NCBI GenBank assembly: GCA_021324855.1
Contig: JAJPIG010000015.1
Coordinates: forward strand, 248,001-312,000
Source: Pseudomonadota bacterium
GTDB taxonomy: Bacteria > Desulfobacterota > Binatia > Binatales > Binataceae
Length of the DNA: 64,000 bases
Direction of reading: 5' to 3'
Every line of letters starts with the position of its first letter. Position 1 is the stretch's first letter. The notes under the pieces were generated by a model that worked only from the letters and a program-made list of their open reading frames with translations, did not search any database and was not told the DNA's origin. A program made the position numbers and the translations under genes. Below are positions 29,321-37,998 of this stretch, in pieces.

Positions 29321-30016
29321 CTAGGACGACTTGCCCGGCGCTGCGCCGGCGGCGGGCTGCGCACCGGCGGCAGGCGCTGCAGGAGCGGCCGCACCCTCGG
29401 CGGGCGCTCCTTCGGGCGCCGCCTCGGCGGCGGCCGCTGCGACCGGAGCCTCGGCGACGGTCGGTGGCAGCACTGAGACCACGGCGTAATCGCTATCGTA
29501 AATCGGTTTCACGTTGCCCGAAAACTTGAGGTCGGACACGTGGATGACATCATGGATTCTGAGCGGGGTGACGTCGACCTCGATCGATTCCGGAATCTCG
29601 AGCGGCGGGCATTCGACTTCCACTTCGCGGACCAGCGGCTGCAGGATGCCGCCGTCGACAATTCCCGCGGCGCGCCCGGTGAACTTGAGCGGCACCGACA
29701 GGCGCAGCGGTTTGCTCATATCGACTTCATAGAAGTCGACATGCAGGATCTGCCCCGAAACCGGCGCGCGTTGGATATCCTTGAGGATGATATGACGATC
29801 GTTCAGCTCGGGCGCGTTCGACTTGAGCCGGATCAGCCGCTGCCGCGACGTGCCATGCATCCCGTTGCGCAGCTCGGTAGCATCGACTGCTACGGGCGTT
29901 GAGTTTCCCTTCGCTCCGTAAACCACGCCGGGTATGCGGCCCTGGCGGCGCAGCGCCTTGAGCGTCCCCTTCGGACGGGTTGGCCGCATTTCGCAGATCA
30001 GTTCCGGGGTTTCCAT
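29321..30016 (-). CDS. rplY: 50S ribosomal protein L25 / general stress protein Ctc
   Basis: 231 residues. The two-domain Ctc form: the L25 5S-rRNA-binding part (GTLKALRRQGRIPGVVYGAK, HIILKDIQRAPVSGQILHVD) then a beta domain, and an Ala/Pro-rich tail of about 40 residues (from EAPVAAAAAEAAP) that looks disordered. It binds 5S rRNA on the large ribosome subunit. The gene lies 30 bases after prs, the classic prs-ctc pairing. Confidence 0.93.
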   Translation of the reverse strand: METPELICEMRPTRPKGTLKALRRQGRIPGVVYGAKGNSTPVAVDATELRNGMHGTSRQRLIRLKSNAPELNDRHIILKDIQRAPVSGQILHVDFYEVDMSKPLRLSVPLKFTGRAAGIVDGGILQPLVREVEVECPPLEIPESIEVDVTPLRIHDVIHVSDLKFSGNVKPIYDSDYAVVSVLPPTVAEAPVAAAAAEAAPEGAPAEGAAAPAAPAAGAQPAAGAAPGKSS

Positions 30017-30046
30017 CGTTGCCTCGACTACTCCAGATTCATGAGC

Positions 30047-31012
30047 TCAGTTGAACAGCGAGCTCACCGATTCTTCATTATGTATGCGGCGGACAGCTTC
30101 CGCTATAAGGCCGCCGACTGAGAGGACTTTGAGGCGCGGCAGTTCGGCCTGCGCCTTGGCGCGCAGCGGAATCGTATTGGTTGCAATTACTTCCTTGAGA
30201 TTCGAGTTGTTCAGGCGTTCGCAGGCCGGATCGGATAGTATCGGATGAGTCGCGCAGGCAAGCACCTCGGTCGCGCCAGCCTCGGTGACCACGCGGGCAG
30301 CCTCGGTGATCGTGCCGGCGGTATCAATCATGTCATCGACCAGCAGGGCGATTGAATCGCGCACCTCGCCGACGAGTTGCATCTCGGCAACCTCGCTCGC
30401 GCGGCGCCGGCGCTTGTCGATAATTGCCAGGTTGGCGTTCAGCCGGCGCGCGAAGGCGCGGGCGCGCTCGACACCGCCGGCGTCGGGCGAGACCACCGAA
30501 ACCTTCTCGCTGTCAACGCGCTTGCGCAAATACTGCGTCAGCACCGGCATCGCGTAGAGATTGTCAACCGGGATGTTGAAGAAGCCCTGGATCTGTCCGG
30601 CATGGAGATCGACCGTCAGCACCCGCGATGCGCCGGCGGTGGTGATCAGGTCAGCCACCAGCTTGGCGCTGATCGGCACGCGCGGCGCAACTTTGCGATC
30701 CTGGCGGCCATAGCCGAAGTACGGGATGACCGCGGTGATGCGCGCCGCGGAGGCGCGCCTGAGCGCATCCATCAGCAGCAGCAGTTCCATCAGGTTCTCG
30801 TTGGGAGGAGTGCAGATTGACTGGATCACGAAGCAATCGCCGCCGCGCACGTTCTGCCTGATCTCGACCATCACTTCGCCGTCAGGGAAGCGTCCCACTT
30901 CGGCTTCGCCGAGGCGCGAGCCGAGATTTTCCGCGACTTCCCGCGCCAGCGCGGGATTCGAATTGCCGGTGAAAATCTCCAGTTCGTCTTTAGCCCGATC
31001 AGGCATCCTCAA
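30047..31012 (-). CDS. prs: Ribose-phosphate pyrophosphokinase
   Basis: 321 residues. Conserved PRPP-synthetase features: [30 protein letters not shown], the ATP/ribose-phosphate loop KRRRRASE, and the PRPP-binding motif [11 protein letters not shown]. It makes PRPP for nucleotide, His and Trp synthesis. Preceded by tRNA-Gln and a good promoter, so the two may be co-transcribed. Start could be Met1 or Met3. Confidence 0.96.
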   Translation of the reverse strand: MRMPDRAKDELEIFTGNSNPALAREVAENLGSRLGEAEVGRFPDGEVMVEIRQNVRGGDCFVIQSICTPPNENLMELLLLMDALRRASAARITAVIPYFGYGRQDRKVAPRVPISAKLVADLITTAGASRVLTVDLHAGQIQGFFNIPVDNLYAMPVLTQYLRKRVDSEKVSVVSPDAGGVERARAFARRLNANLAIIDKRRRRASEVAEMQLVGEVRDSIALLVDDMIDTAGTITEAARVVTEAGATEVLACATHPILSDPACERLNNSNLKEVIATNTIPLRAKAQAELPRLKVLSVGGLIAEAVRRIHNEESVSSLFN

Positions 31013-31106
31013 TGTTCTCCGCGATACAACCGCCGCTGCAAGTCAGTCAATGATATCATGCATAATTCATTTCGGGCCGCCGATGCCTGCTGCGTCGAAG
31101 GAGTGA

Positions 31107-31182
31107 TGGCTGGGCGGGAAGGATTCGAACCTTCGAATGCCAGGTCCAAAGCCTGGTGCCTTACCAGCTTGGCGACCGCCCA
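31107..31182 (-). tRNA. tRNA-Gln (anticodon TTG)
   Basis: 76 bases including an encoded CCA. Acceptor stem TGGGCGG pairs with CCGCCCA; D-arm, anticodon stem CCAGG/CCTGG with loop CTTTGGA (anticodon TTG), and T-arm with GGTTCGAATCC are all intact. Transcribed towards prs. Confidence 0.95.
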
Positions 31183-31356
31183 GTACGAGGTCGCTGACCA
31201 AGCTCCTTCTCGTACGGGCCTCAGATTACTCAAAACCGCCGTTTCCCGCACTCCCCGGCGGATCAGGCGTCTGAGGGCAGTCGTTTCCGGTCAGGCGGCG
31301 TTCAAGAACCGGCCTCCCCCGCACTCTAAAGCATCTCAGCCCGGAATTAAGCCATG

Positions 31357-31385
31357 ATGTTATTGTCAGCTATTTTGGCTGTCAA
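31357..31385 (-). promoter_or_regulatory. Strong sigma70-type promoter for tRNA-Gln/prs
   Basis: On the minus strand a perfect -35 TTGACA (31385-31380) and -10 TAACAT (31362-31357) are separated by 17 bases. It faces tRNA-Gln, about 175 bases ahead, and lies just after the ispE stop. Confidence 0.6.
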
Positions 31386-31415
31386 TGTTGAGGCAATGAA
31401 TTCGCAACCGGATGC

Positions 31416-32300
31416 TCACAACCGATCAATTTCGGTGAGTGATTGAATCGTATGCGTGACGAAAACCGATGCCGAGTTGCTGCGGGTTCGGATGAACTCC
31501 GCCGCGCGCGCGGCCTGGTCGACGGCGCCGAAAATGCCGAACACGGCGCCGCCGCTGCCACTCATGGCAGCCGCGTGCGCCCCGGATTCTTTAAGCAGTG
31601 CTTTAAGCTTGAGAATCTCCGGATGGCGCGCCGCAGCGACCGCTTCGAGGTCGTTGACCAGCATCGATTCCGGAATGCCGTCCGCACCGAGTTTGCCCAG
31701 GTCGGCATCGACCAGCGGCCCGCTCCAGCCCTCGCGCTTCAGTGCGCCGAAAATCCCGGCAGTCGCGACCTCGATCGGCGGTACCGCGACGACGAGTTCG
31801 AGTCGCGGGGGATTGCTCAGCACAGTAATGCGCTCGCCGATGCCTCCGATCCGCGCCGGCCGGGGGTCGATGAAGAACGGCACGTCCGCGCCGATCGAAG
31901 CCGCGAGCGCGACGAGCCGCGCGCGATCGTTTACCCGCAGCAGCGCCGCCATCGCGCGGATCACCGCGGCTGCATCGCTCGATCCGCCGCCCAGTCCCGC
32001 GCCGGCCGGGATCCGTTTGCGCAGCTCGATCGCGACCTGGTAAACGCCGCCGAATTCCTCCATGAAGCGACGGGCGGCGCGCGCCGCGAGGTTTTGGTCG
32101 TCGGCAGGGATTGCTGGCTGGTCGCATCGGATGGTCACGGCGCGCGCCGCCGCCGGGCGCAGCTCTAGCGACAGTTCGTCGCACAGCGACAGCGGAAACA
32201 TCGCGGAATCCAGCTCGTGATAGCCGTCGGCGCGCCGTCCGACTACGCGCAGGTAGAGATTGATTTTCGCGGGCGCTTTCTCGCTGATGATCTTGACCAT
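31416..32300 (-). CDS. ispE: 4-diphosphocytidyl-2-C-methyl-D-erythritol kinase
   Basis: 294 residues, GHMP kinase fold. The ATP motif is PAGAGLGGGSSDAAA, the N-terminal KAPAKINLYLRVVGRRADGY holds the catalytic Lys, and GSGGAVFGIF is the C-terminal GHMP motif. It phosphorylates CDP-ME in the MEP isoprenoid pathway. The order ispE - tRNA - prs - ctc is a well-known conserved cluster, although pth and ychF do not follow here. Starts 8 bases after the small membrane protein gene. Confidence 0.95.
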   Translation of the reverse strand: MVKIISEKAPAKINLYLRVVGRRADGYHELDSAMFPLSLCDELSLELRPAAARAVTIRCDQPAIPADDQNLAARAARRFMEEFGGVYQVAIELRKRIPAGAGLGGGSSDAAAVIRAMAALLRVNDRARLVALAASIGADVPFFIDPRPARIGGIGERITVLSNPPRLELVVAVPPIEVATAGIFGALKREGWSGPLVDADLGKLGADGIPESMLVNDLEAVAAARHPEILKLKALLKESGAHAAAMSGSGGAVFGIFGAVDQAARAAEFIRTRSNSASVFVTHTIQSLTEIDRL

Positions 32301-32308
32301 GAGGGCGG

Positions 32309-32704
32309 TTACGAACGACCCCTTGCCCCATCGACCGGCAACCGTCTGATGGCGCGACGCGTATCGCGCTGAATGACCACGATAAATCCAATGAGCATCA
32401 CCGCGAGCCCCGCGACCACCAGCGCCTGACCGGTCAGAAATGTCGCATGATAAAAATCCATCCGCGCAGTCGCATACGACACCCGGCGCTGCTCCTCGGT
32501 GAAGGGTTCGAGCACCGCGCTGTCCGCATCAAGCTCGTCGAAGCTGCGATAAGCCTCGTCGGGTACGGGCGTTGAAGCCTGCGCGATGATGCGCGCGTAC
32601 TCGGTCGTCCGCTCCATCCCGATGACCCAGTTGGCGACGCCCAACATGAGCAGCGCCAGGCCAACGATAATCCGCCAGTCGGTGTAGACGTCGGGAAGTT
32701 TCAT
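32309..32704 (-). CDS. Small two-helix membrane protein
   Basis: 131 residues from the ATG at 32704. One hydrophobic segment at the N-terminus (WRIIVGLALLMLGVANWVIG), a polar middle of about 60 residues, and a second segment near the C-terminus (GQALVVAGLAVMLIGFIVVI), ending in a basic tail. No family recognised. It is upstream of ispE with 8 bases between, so likely in the same operon, and divergent from meaB. Confidence 0.65.
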   Translation of the reverse strand: MKLPDVYTDWRIIVGLALLMLGVANWVIGMERTTEYARIIAQASTPVPDEAYRSFDELDADSAVLEPFTEEQRRVSYATARMDFYHATFLTGQALVVAGLAVMLIGFIVVIQRDTRRAIRRLPVDGARGRS

Positions 32705-32801
32705 GCCGCTCCTCGGCCAGAATAGGTGCTCAACCCGGCCAAGACAACGCGCCTCTTTTGCATCGATGCGCGCGCGAATACGATAGCGGACGAGAGCCAC
32801 G

Positions 32802-33791
32802 ATGGCCGGTAATCCGCGAATCGACGACCTGATGGCGCGCTTTCGCGAGCGTGACCGCACCGCGCTTGCCCGCTTGATAACCATAGTCGAGAACCGCGCG
32901 CCAGAAGCGGTAGCAGTGATGGAGCAGCTCTACCCGATGGCGGGGCGCGCGCATGTGGTTGGAATCACGGGGCCGCCCGGAGCCGGTAAATCGACGTTGA
33001 TCAACCTGATGATCGCGCGGCTTCGCGCCCAGGGCCGAAGCGTAGCTGTCCTTGCGATCGATCCCTCGAGTCCGTTCTCGGGCGGCGCGGTGCTCGGCGA
33101 TCGGGTCCGGATGACCGCTCACTACCGCGACCCGGGTGTCTACATCCGCAGCATCTCGACCCGCGGCAGCCATGGCGGCTTGAGCCGCGCGACGCGCGAG
33201 GTGGTGCGGGTGCTCGATGCTTTCGGTCACGACACGATTATCATCGAGACGGTCGGCGTCGGTCAGACCGAACTCGACGTCATGGACCTCGCCGAGACCG
33301 TGATCGTCGTGCTGGTGCCGGAGAGCGGCGACAGCGTGCAGGTGATGAAAGCCGGGCTCAACGAGATCGCCGATTTGTTCGTGGTCAACAAGGCCGATCG
33401 GCCGGGCGCCGATCGGATGAAGGCCGAGCTCGAAATGAGCGTTCATCTGCGCGCCGGGCCGGGATGGCGCGCGCCGGTGATTCTCGCGCAGGCCAACGCC
33501 GGGGTCGGAATCGACGAGCTTCTGGCTGCGATCGGCAAGCATCGCGAGTATCTTGAGATGCATCGCGATCAACGGCGGCTCGGCGAATTGCGGGCTAATG
33601 AATTGCTCGAAATCCTGACTGCGGAAATCGAAGACCGTGCGATGCGCGCATTGCGCAACGGCGCGGCGCCGGAACTTTTGAATGCGGTTCGCGCCGGCGA
33701 GTTGAATCCATACAGCGCAGCGCGGCGTATCATCGAGGATCGCAAAACGCTGGAGCGGCTGTTGTCGGGGGAACATCGTGAACGCAACTGA
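32802..33791 (+). CDS. meaB: Methylmalonyl-CoA mutase-associated GTPase
   Basis: 329 residues, typical for MeaB/ArgK. P-loop GITGPPGAGKST, the LAIDPSSPFSGGAVLGDR segment holding Mg-coordinating and switch residues, DTIIIETVGVGQTELDV, and NKAD as the G4 motif. It guards and loads adenosylcobalamin onto methylmalonyl-CoA mutase. The mutase itself is not in the window. Confidence 0.95.
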   Translation: MAGNPRIDDLMARFRERDRTALARLITIVENRAPEAVAVMEQLYPMAGRAHVVGITGPPGAGKSTLINLMIARLRAQGRSVAVLAIDPSSPFSGGAVLGDRVRMTAHYRDPGVYIRSISTRGSHGGLSRATREVVRVLDAFGHDTIIIETVGVGQTELDVMDLAETVIVVLVPESGDSVQVMKAGLNEIADLFVVNKADRPGADRMKAELEMSVHLRAGPGWRAPVILAQANAGVGIDELLAAIGKHREYLEMHRDQRRLGELRANELLEILTAEIEDRAMRALRNGAAPELLNAVRAGELNPYSAARRIIEDRKTLERLLSGEHRERN

Positions 33792-33802
33792 AGGGACGGG
33801 AC

Positions 33803-34534
33803 ATGGCGGCGCAGAACCCTAAGGCGAAACACAAGAAGCCCGACGGCCGGCTGTTCGCCATCGGCGATATCCATAGCTGTCCCGATGAACTCGGCGCGAT
33901 GCTCAAGGCGATCGCGCCGCGTGACGGCGATACGGTGGTGTTCGTCGGCGATTACGTCGATCGCGGGCCTTCGGCTCGCGCGGTTGTCGATCTGCTGCTC
34001 GAGGTCGAACGCGGACCGGCGGAGGTCATTTTCTTGAAGGGCAACCACGAGGACATGATGCTCTCGTTTCTCGGCCTGCCCGGCCGCTACGGCGATTCCT
34101 TTTTGATCAACGGCGGAGCGGCGACGCTCGAAAGCTACGGCGTCAACGATGACAACCTGCCGTCGGCCCCGGAGCGCATCCCCGAGTCGCACATGAATTT
34201 TTTGACCCACCTCTCGACGAGTTATCTCAGACCGCCATTCCTTTTCGTCCACGCCGGCATCCTGCCCGCCCGCCAGCTCGAGGAGCAGTCGGTCGAAGAC
34301 ATGCTCTGGATTCGCCAGGAGTTCATCTTCCAGCCGCATCAGATCGATGCGACCGTGGTGTTCGGCCACACGCCGATGCGCGAGGTGCTGGTTGACATGC
34401 CGTACAAGCTCGGGATCGATACCGGCCTCGTCTATGGCGGGAAGCTGAGCTGCGTCGAGTTCACCGAGGGCGTGCTCTACCAGGTGGCGCGCGGCAGCAG
34501 CCGCGCGAAATCGAAATCGATTCAGGTGAGTTGA
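33803..34534 (+). CDS. Calcineurin-like metallophosphoesterase (Ser/Thr phosphatase type)
   Basis: 243 residues. Metal motifs in order: GDIHSC, GDYVDRGP, GNHEDMM, with later H in VHAGIL and VFGHTP. This is the PPP-type phosphatase pattern (bacterial PrpA/ApaH-like). It could dephosphorylate proteins or dinucleoside polyphosphates. Starts 11 bases after meaB, so probably the same transcript. Confidence 0.9.
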   Translation: MAAQNPKAKHKKPDGRLFAIGDIHSCPDELGAMLKAIAPRDGDTVVFVGDYVDRGPSARAVVDLLLEVERGPAEVIFLKGNHEDMMLSFLGLPGRYGDSFLINGGAATLESYGVNDDNLPSAPERIPESHMNFLTHLSTSYLRPPFLFVHAGILPARQLEEQSVEDMLWIRQEFIFQPHQIDATVVFGHTPMREVLVDMPYKLGIDTGLVYGGKLSCVEFTEGVLYQVARGSSRAKSKSIQVS

Positions 34535-34565
34535 CCTTCATCGATGGGCGACGAGCATCGAGGTC

Positions 34566-34742
34566 ATGCCGTGGGATGAGGATTACTATCCGCGCTCGAT
34601 GCGCAACCTGCCGCCGGAAGTCCGCCTGAAGGCGATCGAGATCGCCAATGCGCTGCTCGAAGAGGGCTACGACGAGGGCAAAGCGATACGCATCGCGATC
34701 GCCAAGGCAAAGGAATGGGCCGCGCGTCACGAGGATTGGTGA
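34566..34742 (+). CDS. Small acidic/basic protein, 58 residues
   Basis: A short ORF from ATG at 34566 to TGA at 34742. It starts MPWDEDYYPRSMRNLPPEVR, then KAIEIANALLEEGYDEGKAI and ends AKEWAARHEDW. The W-x-x-x-Y-P-x-S-M-x-N-L-P-x-x-V-R-x-K-A-I-E-I-A-N-A-L-L-E-E-G-Y pattern is shared with small uncharacterised proteins seen near ChaB-like/YdaT genes. A helix-rich fold is likely. Function unknown. Confidence 0.75.
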   Translation: MPWDEDYYPRSMRNLPPEVRLKAIEIANALLEEGYDEGKAIRIAIAKAKEWAARHEDW

Positions 34743-34795
34743 GTGGTCGCTCTTCCGCGCATCGCGTGCGCAGGCTAATCTAGTTCGTTCGTCGT

Positions 34796-34873
34796 GGCGG
34801 CGTAGCTCAATCCGGTTAGAGCACGCGGCTCATATCCGCGGAGTTGTAGGTTCGAATCCTACCGCCGCCACCA
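34796..34873 (+). tRNA. tRNA-Met (anticodon CAT)
   Basis: 78 bases with encoded CCA. Acceptor GGCGGCG/CGCCGCC, anticodon stem CGCGG/CCGCG with loop CTCATAT, T-loop TTCGAAT. G1-C72 and the absence of three G-C pairs in the anticodon stem rule out the initiator. Elongator Met is the simplest reading, but a lysidine-modified tRNA-Ile2 with the same CAT anticodon cannot be told apart by eye. Confidence 0.9.
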
Positions 34874-34937
34874 TCGATTTCCCTTTCGGCTATCCTCTCT
34901 GAAAGATTAGTCTCTCTCAGCATCAAGCGGGGACTCT

Positions 34938-36029
34938 ATGCGCGTATCGCTCTTCGATCTGGTCAATTGGGACGGCGGGTCGGAGCCGACGGACTACGAT
35001 GCCGTCCGATGCGCCGCGCTTTACAACGCGCGCCTCGATGAATGGCAGCGCGCCGAGCGGCTCGGCTTCGACGGTGTCTACCTCGCTGAGCATCACTTCG
35101 GCTCCGGATGCCTCACGCCGTCGCCCAACCTGCTGGTCGCCGCGCTCGCGCAGCGCACGACGCGCATGCGGATCGGCGTGATGGTCAACGTGCTGCCGTT
35201 CCACGATCCGGTGCGAATTGCGGAAGAAGCCGCGATGCTCGATCTGATCACCGGCGGGCGCTTCGATTTCGGCGTCGGCCGCGGCGTCGTGCAGGGCGAG
35301 TTCGTCCGCCAGCGGATGTCCTATGAAGAGGCGCGTCCGCGGATGGAAGAGGCGGTCGAGCTCATTATCCAGGCCTGGACCGCCGAACAGTTCGAGTTCC
35401 ACGGCAAATATCGCAGCGTCGGACCGGCGACGCTATGGCCGCGTCCGCTGCAGAAGCCTCATCCGCCCGTATGGTGCGCTGCGTTCAGCGACGACACGGT
35501 GGTCTGGGCGGCGCGCCGCGGTTTTTCGCTTGGATGCACGCTGATGCCGGTGCAGGGGATGAAGAGCCGGCTCGATCTCTATCGCCAGACGGCGGCCGAA
35601 GTCGGAATCAAAATCACGCCCGCCAATATGCTTATCACGCGCCAGGTCTGCGTCGCCGAGTCTGACGCCGAAGCGCGCGCAATCAGCGAGCGCCCCTTCA
35701 ACGACCTGTTCCGCTTCTTCATCCCGCCGGGCGAGAAGCGCGAGCCATCGAAGCTGCCCGAGGATCAGAAATACTACTCGTCGTTCTATCGCGCCTTCGT
35801 CGGCCGCACGCTTGCGTTCGGCGATCTGATCGATGCCGGCATCTTCGTGGTCGGCTCGCCGACGACGGTCGCGCGGATGCTCGCCGAGCAGCTTCGCGCG
35901 ACCGGCGCGGGTCATTTGCTGGCCTGGATGAACTTCGGCGGGCTCGATCCCGCGATGGTGCTGCGCTCCGAGGAATTGTTCGCGCGCGAAGTGCTCCCGC
36001 AGCTTCGCGAATTGAAAGCGGGCGTTTGA
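34938..36029 (+). CDS. LLM-class flavin-dependent oxidoreductase
   Basis: 363 residues. Luciferase-like barrel: MRVSLFDLVNW, GFDGVYLAEHHFGSG, TRMRIGVMVNVLPFHDPVRI, FDFGVGRGVVQGEF. The AEHHF motif is the phrase of bacterial-luciferase-like monooxygenases. Substrate unknown. It precedes the nitrile hydratase operon by about 65 bases, with a possible promoter in between; a shared role with nitrile metabolism is possible (aldoxime or alkyl substrates) but not shown. Confidence 0.9.
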   Translation: MRVSLFDLVNWDGGSEPTDYDAVRCAALYNARLDEWQRAERLGFDGVYLAEHHFGSGCLTPSPNLLVAALAQRTTRMRIGVMVNVLPFHDPVRIAEEAAMLDLITGGRFDFGVGRGVVQGEFVRQRMSYEEARPRMEEAVELIIQAWTAEQFEFHGKYRSVGPATLWPRPLQKPHPPVWCAAFSDDTVVWAARRGFSLGCTLMPVQGMKSRLDLYRQTAAEVGIKITPANMLITRQVCVAESDAEARAISERPFNDLFRFFIPPGEKREPSKLPEDQKYYSSFYRAFVGRTLAFGDLIDAGIFVVGSPTTVARMLAEQLRATGAGHLLAWMNFGGLDPAMVLRSEELFAREVLPQLRELKAGV

Positions 36030-36054
36030 CGCCGATCCGCATGGCGGCTAGGCT
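36026..36054 (+). promoter_or_regulatory. Possible promoter for nitrile hydratase operon
   Basis: TTGACG (36026-36031), overlapping the stop of the LLM gene, and TAGGCT (36049-36054) are separated by 17 bases. The -10 matches consensus weakly. The GTG start of the beta subunit is 39 bases beyond. Confidence 0.3.
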
Positions 36055-36093
36055 CGCGATCGTCCGATCGAAATCGAGGCGCGGGGTGAAACG

Positions 36094-36783
36094 GTGAACG
36101 GTGTGCATGATCTGGGCGGGATGCACGGCTTCGGGCCGATCCCGCGCGAGGAGAACGAGCCGGTCTTCCACGCCGACTGGGAGCGCCGGATGTACGGCAT
36201 CGCGCGCATCCTGCTGAACCAGCGCGTCTTCACGCTTGACGAGTATCGGCATTCCATCGAGCGCATTCCGCCGTCGGTCTATCTGGGCGCGAAATACTAC
36301 GAGAAATGGGCGATCGGCGCGACCGGCCTGCTGCTCGAAAAGGGCATCATCAAACCGTCGGACTTGAAGGGCGTCAAGCCGATCAATTTGAACCCGACGT
36401 TTTCGCTCAGCGCGAAAGCGCGCGGCGATTCGATCTTTAAGCACCCGTCGAGGGCCGTAAAAGCGCGCTTCAAGCCGGGCGACAAGGTGATCGCGCGCAA
36501 CGTGAATCCGCGCGGCCATACCCGGCTCCCGCGCTATGTGCGCGGCAAGCGCGGCACGATCCAGTTCGATGAGGGCGTCTTCGCGCTGCCGGATGCGAAT
36601 GCGCATGGCGGCGGCATGATCCTGCAGCACGTCTATTCGGTGCGCTTCGCGGCGCGCGAGCTGTGGGGACCCGAGGCGCCGGCGCGCGATTCGGTTGCGA
36701 TCGATTTGTGGGAGCAGTACCTGGAGCCGGAGCCCGCGCGCAGCTCCAACGGACGCGGGCGCAACGGGCGCGGCAGGAGATAA
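36094..36783 (+). CDS. Nitrile hydratase beta subunit
   Basis: 229 residues, GTG start at 36094 with GGGGTGAAAC before it. Opening [20 protein letters not shown] is diagnostic of the beta chain, and [20 protein letters not shown] is its C-terminal SH3-like part with the Arg residues that contact the metal cysteine loop of alpha. The enzyme hydrates nitriles to amides in the cytosol. Its tail ([13 protein letters not shown]) is an unusual basic extension. The order beta then alpha is that of cobalt-type operons. Two bases separate it from alpha. Confidence 0.95.
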   Translation: MNGVHDLGGMHGFGPIPREENEPVFHADWERRMYGIARILLNQRVFTLDEYRHSIERIPPSVYLGAKYYEKWAIGATGLLLEKGIIKPSDLKGVKPINLNPTFSLSAKARGDSIFKHPSRAVKARFKPGDKVIARNVNPRGHTRLPRYVRGKRGTIQFDEGVFALPDANAHGGGMILQHVYSVRFAARELWGPEAPARDSVAIDLWEQYLEPEPARSSNGRGRNGRGRR

Positions 36784-36785
36784 AC

Positions 36786-37460
36786 ATGGCGGCCAATCAT
36801 CAGGCTCACGAGCATCATCGGCACGACGAGCCCGAATCGGACATTACGCTGCGCGTCAAGGCGCTCGAATCGATCCTGGTCTCCAAGGGCCTTGTCGATC
36901 CGCAGGCGCTCGACATGTTGATCGATACTTACGAGCATCGCGTCGGCCCGCACATCGGAGCGAAAGTTGTGGCGCGCGCCTGGAGCGATCCGGCTTACAA
37001 ACGCCGCCTGCTCGAGGATGGCACTGCGGCGGTGAACGAGCTGGGCTTTCCGCCCGGCCCCGAGGGTATCAACCTGATCGTGCTCGAGAACACGCCGAAA
37101 GTTCACAACGTGGTCGTCTGCACGCTCTGCTCGTGCTACCCGTGGGGAACGCTCGGCCTGCCGCCGGTATGGTACAAGAGCCCCGCCTATCGCGCGCGTG
37201 CGGTCGGCGATCCGCGCGGCGTGCTGCGCGAGTTCGGGACTGAGCTAGACGACGACGTCGAAATCCGCGTCTGGGACAGCAGCGCCGAGGTGCGCTACTT
37301 GGTGCTGCCGGAGCGCCCCCCTGGGACCGAGCGAATGACCGAAGAGGAGTTGGCGGGACTGGTCACCCGCGATTCGATGATCGGTGTGGCGAAAGCGAAG
37401 TCGCCGAAGGCCGGCGCGCGAAAGCGTCCGGGCAACGGCCGCGCGGAGCATCGCGTCTGA
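36786..37460 (+). CDS. Nitrile hydratase alpha subunit, cobalt type
   Basis: 224 residues from ATG at 36786. The metal-binding loop [11 protein letters not shown] is complete: C112, C115, S116 and C117 as ligands. Thr at position 113 (CTLCSC rather than CSLCSC) marks the cobalt rather than iron form. Extra His-rich N-terminus ([17 protein letters not shown]) and basic C-terminal tail are noted; the N-terminal histidines might help in metal loading. Followed seven bases later by the accessory gene. Confidence 0.96.
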   Translation: MAANHQAHEHHRHDEPESDITLRVKALESILVSKGLVDPQALDMLIDTYEHRVGPHIGAKVVARAWSDPAYKRRLLEDGTAAVNELGFPPGPEGINLIVLENTPKVHNVVVCTLCSCYPWGTLGLPPVWYKSPAYRARAVGDPRGVLREFGTELDDDVEIRVWDSSAEVRYLVLPERPPGTERMTEEELAGLVTRDSMIGVAKAKSPKAGARKRPGNGRAEHRV

Positions 37461-37467
37461 AGCTGCG

Positions 37468-37842
37468 ATGCCTTCCGAGCGCCCCGAAGATCGCAAAATT
37501 CCGGTCCGCCCCGAAGAGGACGAGCCGGTTTTCCGTACGCCGTGGGAGGCGCGGGTCTTCTCGATCGCCGTCCATCTGAGCCGTCACGGTCTCTTCACGT
37601 GGGAAGAGTTTCGCCAGCGTCTAATCGCAGAAATCGCGAGGCCCGATGCGAGCGAGGATTATTATCAGAACTGGCTGCGTGCGCTCGAAGGGCTGCTCGA
37701 TGACAAAGGCACGCTGATCGCCGAAGAGATCGATCGCGAACTCGCCGAGTTGAAGGCGAATCCGCCCGCGCCGCAACGTCACAGCCATCAGCCCGACAAA
37801 CCTCTCCGCGTCTTTCCCTCGTCCCGCAGCGAACGAAACTGA
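37468..37842 (+). CDS. Nitrile hydratase accessory (beta-like activator) protein
   Basis: 124 residues, ATG at 37468. Resembles the N-terminal domain of the beta subunit (DEPVFRTPWEARVFSIAVHL, SRHGLFTWEEFRQRLIAEIA), as do the NhlE/P14K-type activators that swap alpha chains and deliver cobalt. The segment EDYYQNWLRALEGLLDDKGT is conserved in these accessory proteins. Completes a beta-alpha-accessory operon. No dedicated amidase follows, nor does a cobalt importer. Confidence 0.88.
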   Translation: MPSERPEDRKIPVRPEEDEPVFRTPWEARVFSIAVHLSRHGLFTWEEFRQRLIAEIARPDASEDYYQNWLRALEGLLDDKGTLIAEEIDRELAELKANPPAPQRHSHQPDKPLRVFPSSRSERN

Positions 37843-37998
37843 TTCTCGCGAAGACCGCGATCAGCCTTGCGGGCGCTTTCGGTAAACAGTCCGCGCGCTC
37901 CTTCACCGGGCGAAACGGCGGACTTAAGCGGAAGCAGGGCCTGATCGTGCGCGGCCTGCGCTTCGCGTTCGGGCTTGGGATTTGATGCTGGGCGCGGC

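Noticed and set aside
34796-34873. Integration site in tRNA-Met
   Set aside because: No integrase gene and no repeat of the tRNA 3' end were seen nearby.
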